Part shown: piece by piece, positions 1 through 6,776 of the stretch
Layout of the letters: every line of letters begins with the position of its first letter
How positions within the stretch are numbered: position 1 is the first letter of the stretch
Source of the DNA: CAVRXT01 sp963725655
GTDB taxonomy: Bacteria; Acidobacteriota; Terriglobia; Acidiferrales; UBA7541
Direction: 5' to 3'
DNA: 64,000 nt
Assembly (NCBI GenBank): GCA_963725655.1
Contig: CAVRYY010000001.1
Location: 620,001-684,000, forward strand
The notes under the pieces: model-generated
Databases searched by the model: none
Told to the model about the DNA's origin: nothing
Seen by the model: the letters and a program-made list of their open reading frames with translations, nothing else
Translations under genes and position numbers: made by a program

Positions 1-268
1 CGCCCAGGTGCACGGCGAGACCGCGGGTCGCCGTGGTGCTGACATACGCATTCGGTTGATCGCCTCGCTGAAGGTGTCGGCCGAGATCAAGAGTAGGGCC
101 GTCCATTGGGTGCGTGGCTGGGGCCAAGAACCCATTCGCGAATATGACGTCAGGGCTTAGGCGACTGAGCTTGTATACGTATTCTGGCGGCGTCTGCGCT
201 TGCGCGGCACTCACTGCACCGAGCACGACGAGCAGTGCTATGGCACACCGCAATCGAATGTTTTTCAC
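1..268 (-). CDS. Exported pertussis-toxin-S1-like ADP-ribosyltransferase, copy A (3' part beyond window)
   Basis: Only the first 89 codons lie in the window; the gene runs off the left edge. A GTG start at 268 is chosen because the same GTG with the same following codons (VKNI) opens both downstream paralogs and a GGAAC purine-rich RBS precedes it. Residues 1-25 form a Sec signal peptide (basic VKNIRLR, hydrophobic core, AQAQ cleavage region). The mature part begins as an S1-type mono-ADP-ribosyltransferase: YVYKLSRLSPDVIFANGF, the conserved DLGRHLQRG, then the AYVSTT motif (STT at residues 77-79) that shapes the NAD site. The residue aligned with catalytic Arg9 of pertussis toxin S1 is Lys33 here (AAG; AGG in copy B), so this copy may be inactive. 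Identity to copy B is high across the whole visible part. Confidence 0.82.
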   Translation of the reverse strand, partial: MKNIRLRCAIALLVVLGAVSAAQAQTPPEYVYKLSRLSPDVIFANGFLAPATHPMDGPTLDLGRHLQRGDQPNAYVSTTATRGLAVHLG

Positions 269-644
269 GTTCTGTTCCTCCGGTACCAGCTCCGTTGCGA
301 TATCCCCACACTCCGGCCGGCTTTCCGTGGGAGGGTAATGCAAACGGATTACCATATAAATACTCGTACCGTGGTTCTAAGTCACTGGCGAGAAAGAGCT
401 TCCGGCGCGGGCGATGACAAGTGGCATATCGGAACTGATCCCATTGGGGCATGGTTGACGCGGGTTGAACCACGCCCGGCGGTGCTTCCGACGGGGCGTA
501 AGCGTACGTTATTTCGCGGGCGGCGCGACGGATGCGCGGCCCGCGCAGTGTTAGGGCGTTGTGGGTTTTGGTGCCACACGTGCGACCGCGCGTTGCGGTG
601 ATTCGCAGCGCGCGATCGCAGCGATGGGCGCCGTAGGTCGCTCG
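269..644. repeat. Intergenic direct repeat, unit 1 (upstream of copy A)
   Basis: This 376-base gap between copies A and B is nearly identical over most of its length to the gap between copies B and C (2654-2994). It has an extra stretch of about 40 bases near 505-545 that the other gap lacks. The sharing of non-coding DNA as well as coding sequence shows a recent tandem duplication with a period of about 2385 bases (start codon 268 versus 2653). It contains the putative promoter and operator of copy A. No gene is seen in it. Confidence 0.8.
334..353 (-). promoter_or_regulatory. Candidate operator palindrome upstream of copy A
   Basis: A perfect 6-base inverted repeat, GGTAAT-N8-ATTACC, lies 66 bases upstream of the GTG start. 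Read on the minus strand it directly follows a TATATG hexamer that could be a -10 box (the -35, CTTAGA, is weak), so a protein bound here would sit over the transcription start. The same palindrome with the same surroundings occurs upstream of copy B at 2719-2738. The promoter role is inferred. Confidence 0.4.
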
Positions 645-2653
645 CTAATAAATTGCGGTGCAGGCGAGGCTGTTGTCAGCCCTGGCCCGGCAGTAGTGCC
701 CGATCTGCAGTCCATTGGCTGGCAGCCAGGCGAGCTCGCCGTACTGTACCGACCCCGCGTTGAGTTGGATATTGTAAGAACTGCTGTCTACGGAGGTGTT
801 GAAACTGTTTCGATCGTTAATTAAACAGGACATCTGGGCGGGTTTGGTTGGGTCTGCGGGCTTGGACGCGGCGGTGAGCCGGCAATAATCGGCATAGCCA
901 TCGCCGTCGATGTCCACCATGGCCCCGGTATTGGGTAACCTTTGGCGACGATTGGGGTGGTTACCTGACCACTAAACCCGCTTCCCGTGGACAAAACGCA
1001 GAGCACAGATTCCAGGGCAGGGTTGGCTTCGGGAATGGCACGGCAATAATCGGCTTTGCCGTCACCATTGACATCGGCGGACCACGCCGCGGTCGGGCGA
1101 TAGTAGGTGGTTTCCAATTCCTCGCTCGACTCAAAGTCGATGCCGAAGACTCCGTTGTTCGTGTTGAACGGCAAACACCGCAAATGGTCGTTGGCATCCA
1201 CCCGGCAATAGGCTTTGGTGCCATTGCCGGTCACATCGGCCCAGAATTGCGAACCAGGGGCTCCGTTGTCAGTGAACAGGGCCGGAACGATGGCTGATCC
1301 TGGACCGGCGGGCGCGGTGCCGGGGTATACCGAACAAAGCATATAGAAATTCTTGAGGTAGGGCGCGACGCTGCAAAAGGCCGGCCGGTGGTTACCGGTA
1401 AGGCCATCGACCCACTGCCCCCCACCGTAATATTGACTGGGCTGTGCACCGAACTCCACCGCCACAGGACTTATCTTTGCTGTGTTGGATTTTGGGAAAT
1501 TGTCGCATTTTATATCGTAACGAGTACCGTTCACGTTGCTGTTGGCCCAGCAGAAGGCAATATCGCCGGGCTGGCCGGTGACGTTGACGAAGGCAAATGA
1601 TTCGTAGTGGCTCGGAGTGTCAGTAAGCGCCCCGTAGAGTACTACCGTGTCGAATATCCCCTGTTCGCCGTCTTTGTTGGTGCTGGCGGTCTGACGATAG
1701 CATGCCACATAAGGAGTCCAGTACAACATACACATATCGGCCAAGCCGTCACCATCGACGTCCACCCACTGGCGGAACTGTCCGACAGGTACGGACGGGC
1801 TGACGTTCGTGGTGATGCCAAAGCCCGCCGGCGTGTTCAGAGGAACTGTCGCTACAACAGTCTCTGGCAGATCGGGGCAGTCGCTGGAACCCGTGGAAGC
1901 TGTCGAATCCGTGGAGCGCTGTTGCCTACTCACTACCGGTCCCGTACCGTTGGCTCCGCAAAAGAAGCCCTCCGGCACGGCAACCGCCAAGCTACTCCCC
2001 GCCGCCGGAGTATATCCATAGTAAATGCCCCGAACGGTTCCGAGTGGCACATTATTGGGGTGGATAGCAGCCGTCGGGTGTCCCGCGAGCGCTGAATCAT
2101 GTGTTTCCGTGCCCTGATATGTCCCGGTCTCCGCGTCATATTGTTCGGCTTGAATAATCCTGCTCGGGTCGATTTGCCACTGTGCGGCGTACTCGAAATA
2201 GTTAGGAAACCATTGTTCGGCTGCCGCCAGGTTGCGCCGGATGTCGCTGTCCGCAGGGAGTTCCGACATCGTACGGTCAATCGTTGCGTCCACATCGACA
2301 AACGTAGCGTCCGGAACAATCGTGTAAAGCCAATAACTCGTGTCGTTGGCGCCAGCCTCGGGCCCCTGGCCCTCCTCTTCGTCCTCCGCCAGATCCAATG
2401 CGACAGAATGGCGCGACGTGGTGCTGATATACCCACTCGGTTCACTGCCTCGACGCAGGTGTCGGCCAAGATCAAGAACTGGGCCGGTCATCGGGTGCGT
2501 CGCGGGGGGTAAGAATCCATTCGCGAACACCACGGCAGGGCTTAGGCGACTGAACCTGTATACGTATGCTGGCGGCGTCTGCGCTTGCGCGGCACTCAGC
2601 GAACCGAGAATCGCCAGCAGTGTTACCGCAAACCGCAATCCAATGTTTTTCAC
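645..2653 (-). CDS. Exported pertussis-S1-like ADP-ribosyltransferase with Cys-paired propeller, copy B (frameshifted in blade 6)
   Basis: GTG start at 2653 (AAGGGA 8 bases upstream), as in its paralogs. Signal peptide at residues 1-25. The ADP-ribosyltransferase domain (about 28-215) has the full signature: VYRF with Arg33 (S1 Arg9), GYISTTS with STT77-79, YWLYTIVPDATF, and NYFEYAA with Glu154 (S1 Glu129). A loop Cys232...RQQR243-246...Cys259 follows. After it come DxDGDG-type repeats, each with a Cys pair. The intact frame ends at 821 after 611 codons, but the expected sixth and seventh repeats continue in another frame as 645-920 (MVDIDGDGYADYCR to the C-terminal CTAIY). Comparison with copy C (15 bases between GGTTAT and ATG there, 14 here) places a one-base deletion at about 920-940. 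This is either recent inactivation of the last blades or a sequencing error; restoring one base gives a protein colinear with copy C. Confidence 0.85.
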
Positions 2654-2994
2654 GTTTATTCCCTTGGGCACCAGCTCCGCTTCGATAGCTCTACACTCCG
2701 GCCGGCTTTCCGTGGGAGGGTAATGCAAACGGATTACCATATAAGTACCCGTACCGTGGTTCTAAGTCACTGGCGAGAAAGAGCTTCCGGCGCGGCGATG
2801 ACAAGTGGCATATCGGAACTGATCCCATTGGGGCATGGTTGACGCGGGTTGAACCACGCCCGGGCGGTGCTTCCGACGGGGCGTAAGCGCCCGCGCAGTG
2901 ATTGGGCGTTGTGGGTTTTGGTTTCACGCGTGCGTCCGCGCGTGGCGGTGATTCGCAACGCGCGATCGCAACGATGGCCGTCGTAGGTTGCTTG
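2654..2994. repeat. Intergenic direct repeat, unit 2 (upstream of copy B)
   Basis: This is the second copy of the duplicated intergenic DNA, matching 269-644. The stretch 2719-2865 matches 334-480 almost base for base. It holds the promoter/operator region of copy B and the 3' flank of copy C. No independent gene is seen. The region upstream of copy C (5056 onward) is only distantly similar, so the A/B duplication is the younger event. Confidence 0.8.
2719..2738 (-). promoter_or_regulatory. Candidate operator palindrome upstream of copy B
   Basis: The same GGTAAT-N8-ATTACC palindrome as upstream of copy A, again 66 bases before the GTG and directly after a TATATG -10-like hexamer on the minus strand. 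The copy C upstream region keeps only a degenerate version (GGCAATTCGC...CACTCCC on the minus strand, about 5121-5142), so co-regulation of all three genes is uncertain. Confidence 0.4.
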
Positions 2995-5055
2995 CTAATA
3001 GATTGCAAAGCAGGCGAGGTTGTTGCCGGCCTTGAACCGGCAGTATTGTCCGGTCTGCTGTCCGTTGGCGGTCAACCAGGCGAGCGCGCCGTTCTCAACA
3101 GACCCCGGGTCGAGTGAGATATTGTAAGGGCTGCTGCTGTCTATGGAGGTCTGGAAGTCGTTGTGGTCGTTGATCAAGCAGGACATCTTGGCGGGTTGTG
3201 CCGAGCTAGTGACGCGGGACGCCGGGGTGAGCCGGCAAAAATCAGGATAGCCATCGCCGTCGATGTCCACCATGGCCGCGGTTCCTAGATAACCCGTGTC
3301 CAGATACGGTGATGTTATCTCCGTGTCGAACGGGGATTTGACCGACACGGTGCAAGCGACGTAGCTGGCCTGATAATTGGAAGCGGCGCGGCAGAAGTCG
3401 GCTTTGCCGTCATGATCGACGTCGGCCCACCAGATCTGCGGCTGGGCGGGGGAAGGGTAGTTCGCTTCGAGAGGCACGGATTCGATATCCGTGCCGAAGC
3501 TTCCGGTGGCCTTATTGATGGTCAAACACCGCAGGCTGCCGTTAATCTGCCCCCACCGGCAATACGCTTTGGTGCCATCGCCCAGGACATCGACCCATTG
3601 TTGGGTGCCCGATACTCCCAGGTCGGTGAACGAAGTCTGGATAGGAGCCGCAAATCCGGTGCCGGTGGCTACCGAACAGGTCATAAGGTTGGCGGAAGTG
3701 CGTGTTATGGTTTTGGGTGTGGGAAAGCAGAAGGCAGGCTTGCCGTTGCCGGTGAGGCTGGAAACCCACTGTCCCCCGCCCGGATATATTCCCGGTAAGT
3801 TGGCTGACTGAACCGCTACCGGGGTTACCGCCACGGTTGCCGATTTTGGAAAATCGCCGCAGAGCAGCTTGTAGCTGCTAGTCGATTGGATCACCCGGCA
3901 GAAGGCAATATCGCCGGGATTGCCAGTGACGTTGACGAAGGACCAGGAGTCGGACGGGCCGAGGTTACCGGCCAGCGTTCCCACGAGCATGTTAGTCGTG
4001 AATATTCCGGCATCGGCACTGAGCTGCGGGGCGGTGCTAGCGGCGTTGGGTACTGGCCGGGTATCGCGATAGCAGCGGACATACGGATACGGCTGACCCG
4101 TTACGTACAACACGCACAGGTCGGTCAGGCCGTCTCCATCGACGTCCACCCACTGCCGGTAATCCCCGGGAGGCACCGGCGGAGTTAAGTTCATGGTGCT
4201 GCCGAAGCCCGCCGGCGTGTTCACAGGCATTTCAGCCAGAAGATTCTGCTTCACATCTAAGCAGTCGACGGCCGTACCCGTCACCGTGGGATCGTTAAGA
4301 TCGGTTTCGCGCTTCTTTCGCTGGGAAGTCTCGGAAATAGTGTCGTTACACACAAAACCGTCGGACGAGCCGCCCGTAGCCGCACCAATATCAAAGCCGA
4401 AATATTGTCCCCGTTCTTGGCCAAGAGGAAAATCATTCGGGTGCACGGCTGGCGTCACCGCTGCATTAAAAAGCTCATTTTGTGCGGTCATTAACATTTG
4501 ACCTTCCATGTTGTATAGCGTGGCGCGAGCGATCCTGGTGTTATCGATGTCTGCGATCGCTGCAAACTCGGATTCTCGAGTGAAAGTCTCCCTCTGCTCA
4601 TTCAACGCCCAGTAGTAACGACTCGTGGGATCCGTGGCGGCAAGCGTTCGGAAATATGTTGCCGAAACATCCACAAAATTCAGGTCGGGAACAATCTCGT
4701 AAATCCAATACGTCTGTTGTGGGCTTCTCTGGTTCGGGTTTTCGGGGCTGTCCCACCAAGCAAGACCAAGTCTCTGCGCATAGTTGAAATTGGATGTCGT
4801 GCTGATAAAAACGGTTGAGCTACTCGCATAGTCCCATGCCACATGACGGCTCAGGTTCCAGCTATTCGTCGGGTCGCGGTGGAATCCCTTCAAAAATATG
4901 CCGTCGGGGCCTAAGGGAGGCCTAGTATCGTACCTGAATACCCTAGTTGTCACTGCCTGCGGCGCCGGCGGTGGAGTAACTTGCGCTTGCAGCGTCGTCA
5001 GCGAGGTGAGGACGGCAAACAGCACCGTAGCGAATCGCAATCCAATATTTTTCAC
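2995..5055 (-). CDS. Exported pertussis-S1-like ADP-ribosyltransferase fused to seven-bladed Cys-paired propeller, copy C (intact)
   Basis: 686 residues from a GTG at 5055 (RBS AGAGGAAC). Residues 1-25 are a Sec signal peptide. Residues 38-225 resemble pertussis toxin S1: VFRYDTRPP (Arg41 = S1 Arg9), TVFISTTSN (STT85-87 = S1 STS), YWIYEIVPDLNF (S1: YIYEVRADNNF), RESEFAAIADIDNTRI (Glu163 = S1 Glu129). The expected reaction is transfer of ADP-ribose from NAD to a target protein. Cys236 and Cys265 flank RKKR246-249, a furin-type site in a loop that could be disulfide-bridged. Residues 300-686 hold seven repeats, four with DxDGDG-like calcium-loop motifs (e.g. VDVDGDGLTDLC). Each repeat has one Cys pair: 314/328, 386/399, 443/460, 499/510, 555/568, 607/626, 672/682. 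Seven such units predict a seven-bladed beta-propeller, plausibly receptor- or glycan-binding. No known close relative is claimed; the toxin role is inferred. Confidence 0.9.
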   Translation of the reverse strand: MKNIGLRFATVLFAVLTSLTTLQAQVTPPPAPQAVTTRVFRYDTRPPLGPDGIFLKGFHRDPTNSWNLSRHVAWDYASSSTVFISTTSNFNYAQRLGLAWWDSPENPNQRSPQQTYWIYEIVPDLNFVDVSATYFRTLAATDPTSRYYWALNEQRETFTRESEFAAIADIDNTRIARATLYNMEGQMLMTAQNELFNAAVTPAVHPNDFPLGQERGQYFGFDIGAATGGSSDGFVCNDTISETSQRKKRETDLNDPTVTGTAVDCLDVKQNLLAEMPVNTPAGFGSTMNLTPPVPPGDYRQWVDVDGDGLTDLCVLYVTGQPYPYVRCYRDTRPVPNAASTAPQLSADAGIFTTNMLVGTLAGNLGPSDSWSFVNVTGNPGDIAFCRVIQSTSSYKLLCGDFPKSATVAVTPVAVQSANLPGIYPGGGQWVSSLTGNGKPAFCFPTPKTITRTSANLMTCSVATGTGFAAPIQTSFTDLGVSGTQQWVDVLGDGTKAYCRWGQINGSLRCLTINKATGSFGTDIESVPLEANYPSPAQPQIWWADVDHDGKADFCRAASNYQASYVACTVSVKSPFDTEITSPYLDTGYLGTAAMVDIDGDGYPDFCRLTPASRVTSSAQPAKMSCLINDHNDFQTSIDSSSPYNISLDPGSVENGALAWLTANGQQTGQYCRFKAGNNLACFAIY

Positions 5056-5356
5056 GTTTTGTTCCTCTGGTACCAGCTCCGCTTTCGATATCTGTTCACT
5101 TAGGCCGGTCGTTCCAGTGCATGGGAGTGCAAGCGAATTGCCATATGAGCGTTCATGGATTGAGCTTCAACCTGCTAGCGGGACGGGACTTCCAAAACAC
5201 CACGAGAGGAAGTGGCGTATGGGAACTGAGCCCATTCGAAACGGCGGCGCGGGTTGAACCGCTCGCGAGGGTAGTTTCCGGCTTGGGGAAAAGCGCGGCT
5301 ATTTCATGAGCGGCGTCATGGTTGCGCCGCCCGTAGTGCGGTGAAGAGGTCCGGGC
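5056..5356. other. Intergenic region between copy C and the DinB-family gene
   Basis: About 300 bases with no convincing gene. Parts near 5215-5270 (GTGGCGTATGGGAACTGAGCCCATT, then CGCGGGTTGAACC) are a diverged version of the repeats at 269-644 and 2654-2994, so this is the oldest copy of the duplicated upstream region. A -10-like CATATG lies at about 5142-5147 on the minus strand. Confidence 0.5.
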
Positions 5357-5887
5357 TTACTTCCAGCCGTTGCGTTCGCGCAGTGCGGTGATGTGCGCGG
5401 TGTGGTGGCGGCCGTGCCAGCCGTAAATCGCGAGTTGCACATGCAGCGGCACCACTCCATTTTCCGGGTGGACCAGCGTGCGCGTGTAGTCGGATTCCTT
5501 CATGCTCTGGAGCAGATTGCTCCAACGCTGATGCAAAGCTTCCAGCAGCGCGAGCGAAATCTCCACCGGCTCCTGGTTGTCGGCGGTTTGCGCCCACAGC
5601 GCCTCGTCGTACAGCTTGATGGTGGGCGCGTCTTCGGTGAGCGCCAGCTTGAACCGCACGTACGCGTTCATGTGGCTGTCGGCCAGGTGATGGACCGTCT
5701 GGCGGACCGTCCAGCCCTCGGGGCGATAAGGCGTATCGATCTGCGCGGATGTGAGGCCGGCGACAGCCCGGCGCAATTGCGCAGGCGCCGCTTCAATTTC
5801 CAGGATGTGGCGGCGGTTATTTTCCGGGCTGGGCGAAGCATCTCTCTGAAATTTTCCGATGGGATAGCGCAGGTCTGGTTCGGGCAT
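5357..5887 (-). CDS. DinB/YfiT-family putative metal-dependent enzyme (bacillithiol-transferase-like)
   Basis: 176 residues from an ATG at 5887 preceded by GAGG at 5 bases; an in-frame GTG two codons earlier is less likely. The opening DLRYPIGKF is typical of the YfiT/BstA branch of the DinB superfamily. The protein carries the family's three-His metal site: His in WTVRQTVHHLADSHMNA (about residues 66-67), and His in YGWHGRHHTAHI near the C terminus (about 158-162). These are four-helix-bundle, divalent-metal proteins that use low-molecular-weight thiols for transfer or hydrolase reactions; the actual substrate here is unknown. It lies 67 bases downstream of iscX on the same strand and may be read through from the isc operon, but a functional link is not evident. 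Confidence 0.8.
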   Translation of the reverse strand: MPEPDLRYPIGKFQRDASPSPENNRRHILEIEAAPAQLRRAVAGLTSAQIDTPYRPEGWTVRQTVHHLADSHMNAYVRFKLALTEDAPTIKLYDEALWAQTADNQEPVEISLALLEALHQRWSNLLQSMKESDYTRTLVHPENGVVPLHVQLAIYGWHGRHHTAHITALRERNGWK

Positions 5888-5954
5888 GCTCACCTCGTTG
5901 CGTGGATTCGGCCGACGTCGATAGGATGTTCGGACGGCGTTGCGGGTTTCTCGA

Positions 5955-6173
5955 TCAGCTGTGATTCTCTTTGAATTCTTCGTGCCACGCCATTTGGACC
6001 GCCTCTAGCTTGGCCTCGTTCGATTTTAGCGGGTCACCGGTAAAGCCCGGAAGCGCGACGATCCACTGCAAAAGATCGGTGAAGCGGACGGTCAACGGGT
6101 CGGTATCCGGGTGTTTTTCCCCGAGCTGAATGCCGATTTCCTCGATGTCATCCCAATCAAAAGTGTCGGGCAT
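5955..6173 (-). CDS. iscX: Fe-S assembly protein IscX
   Basis: 72 residues from the ATG at 6173, preceded by GGAGGAC. It is a small, acidic single-domain protein (FDWDDIEEIGIQLGEKHPDTDPL...VRFTDLLQWI...ALPGF) that matches IscX along its length, including the conserved D-x-x-DIA/EIG helix and the W-H/Y-E-E terminus. In other bacteria IscX binds IscS and iron and tunes the rate of cluster assembly. It is the last gene of the isc operon, where it stands in E. coli too, directly after fdx. An upstream extension of the frame to 6314 has no RBS and is unlike the family, so it was not used. Confidence 0.92.
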   Translation of the reverse strand: MPDTFDWDDIEEIGIQLGEKHPDTDPLTVRFTDLLQWIVALPGFTGDPLKSNEAKLEAVQMAWHEEFKENHS

Positions 6174-6320
6174 TATTCCCGTCCTCCGCCAAAGTTGGTC
6201 TCTCGATGGTCCGATTCTACGTGCGATCCCGTCATGATATCTACACGGGTTTCGTGGCACAGCCAACCTGGCCGTGGGCACCGACAGGTTCCGGCCGTTG
6301 CGCCACCGGTCCAACCGGCT

Positions 6321-6731
6321 CTAGTGGTCCGCTTCCTTCGCGTAGTTCTTATTCCACTCTGGAATTTCCACCACCAGGTCCTGCGTCCCATCCGGAACGC
6401 ACTGGCAGCCCAGACGAGATTTCGGCGTCACGCCGGGAGCCATGTCGAGCTCATCGAGCTCCGCATCCGTCGGTTCGTTGCAGGACTCCAAGCCCTCGTG
6501 GACGATCACGTGGCAAGTAGAGCAGGCGTTCACGCCACCGCAGGCGTGGTCCAAGCCCATATGAAAACCGCTGGAAAGATCCAGAATGCTGCCGGGCAAG
6601 CCCTCGCGGCCGTATGGCACCTTGGCCGGGTCCACTTCGACCGTCTTGCCCTCGCGAACGAAGTTCACCTTGTATTTCTTCGTCGCCGGTACGTATTTTG
6701 CTTGTTCGATATAGGGGTTCGTGCCGCCCAT
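6321..6731 (-). CDS. fdx: Adrenodoxin-type [2Fe-2S] ferredoxin of the isc operon
   Basis: 136 residues. Cluster ligands are Cys64, Cys70, Cys73 and Cys109 (HACGGVNACSTC ... LGCQC), the C-x5-C-x2-C-x35-C pattern of ISC/adrenodoxin ferredoxins. An extra Cys111 follows. The ferredoxin supplies electrons for persulfide reduction during cluster assembly on IscU. The N-terminal 20 residues (GGTNPYIEQAKYVPATKKYK) are longer than in E. coli Fdx. Position between hscA and iscX fits the canonical operon order. Confidence 0.92.
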   Translation of the reverse strand: MGGTNPYIEQAKYVPATKKYKVNFVREGKTVEVDPAKVPYGREGLPGSILDLSSGFHMGLDHACGGVNACSTCHVIVHEGLESCNEPTDAELDELDMAPGVTPKSRLGCQCVPDGTQDLVVEIPEWNKNYAKEADH

Positions 6732-6776
6732 GTGTCGGCTCCTTCCCGCGAACGCGGAGCTAGCTACTGCGTATGT

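Noticed and set aside
2654..2740. Start of toxin copy B at 2740
   Set aside because: The added 29 residues precede the signal peptide and are absent from the paralogs; the GTG at 2653 has an AAGGGA RBS and matches copies A and C.
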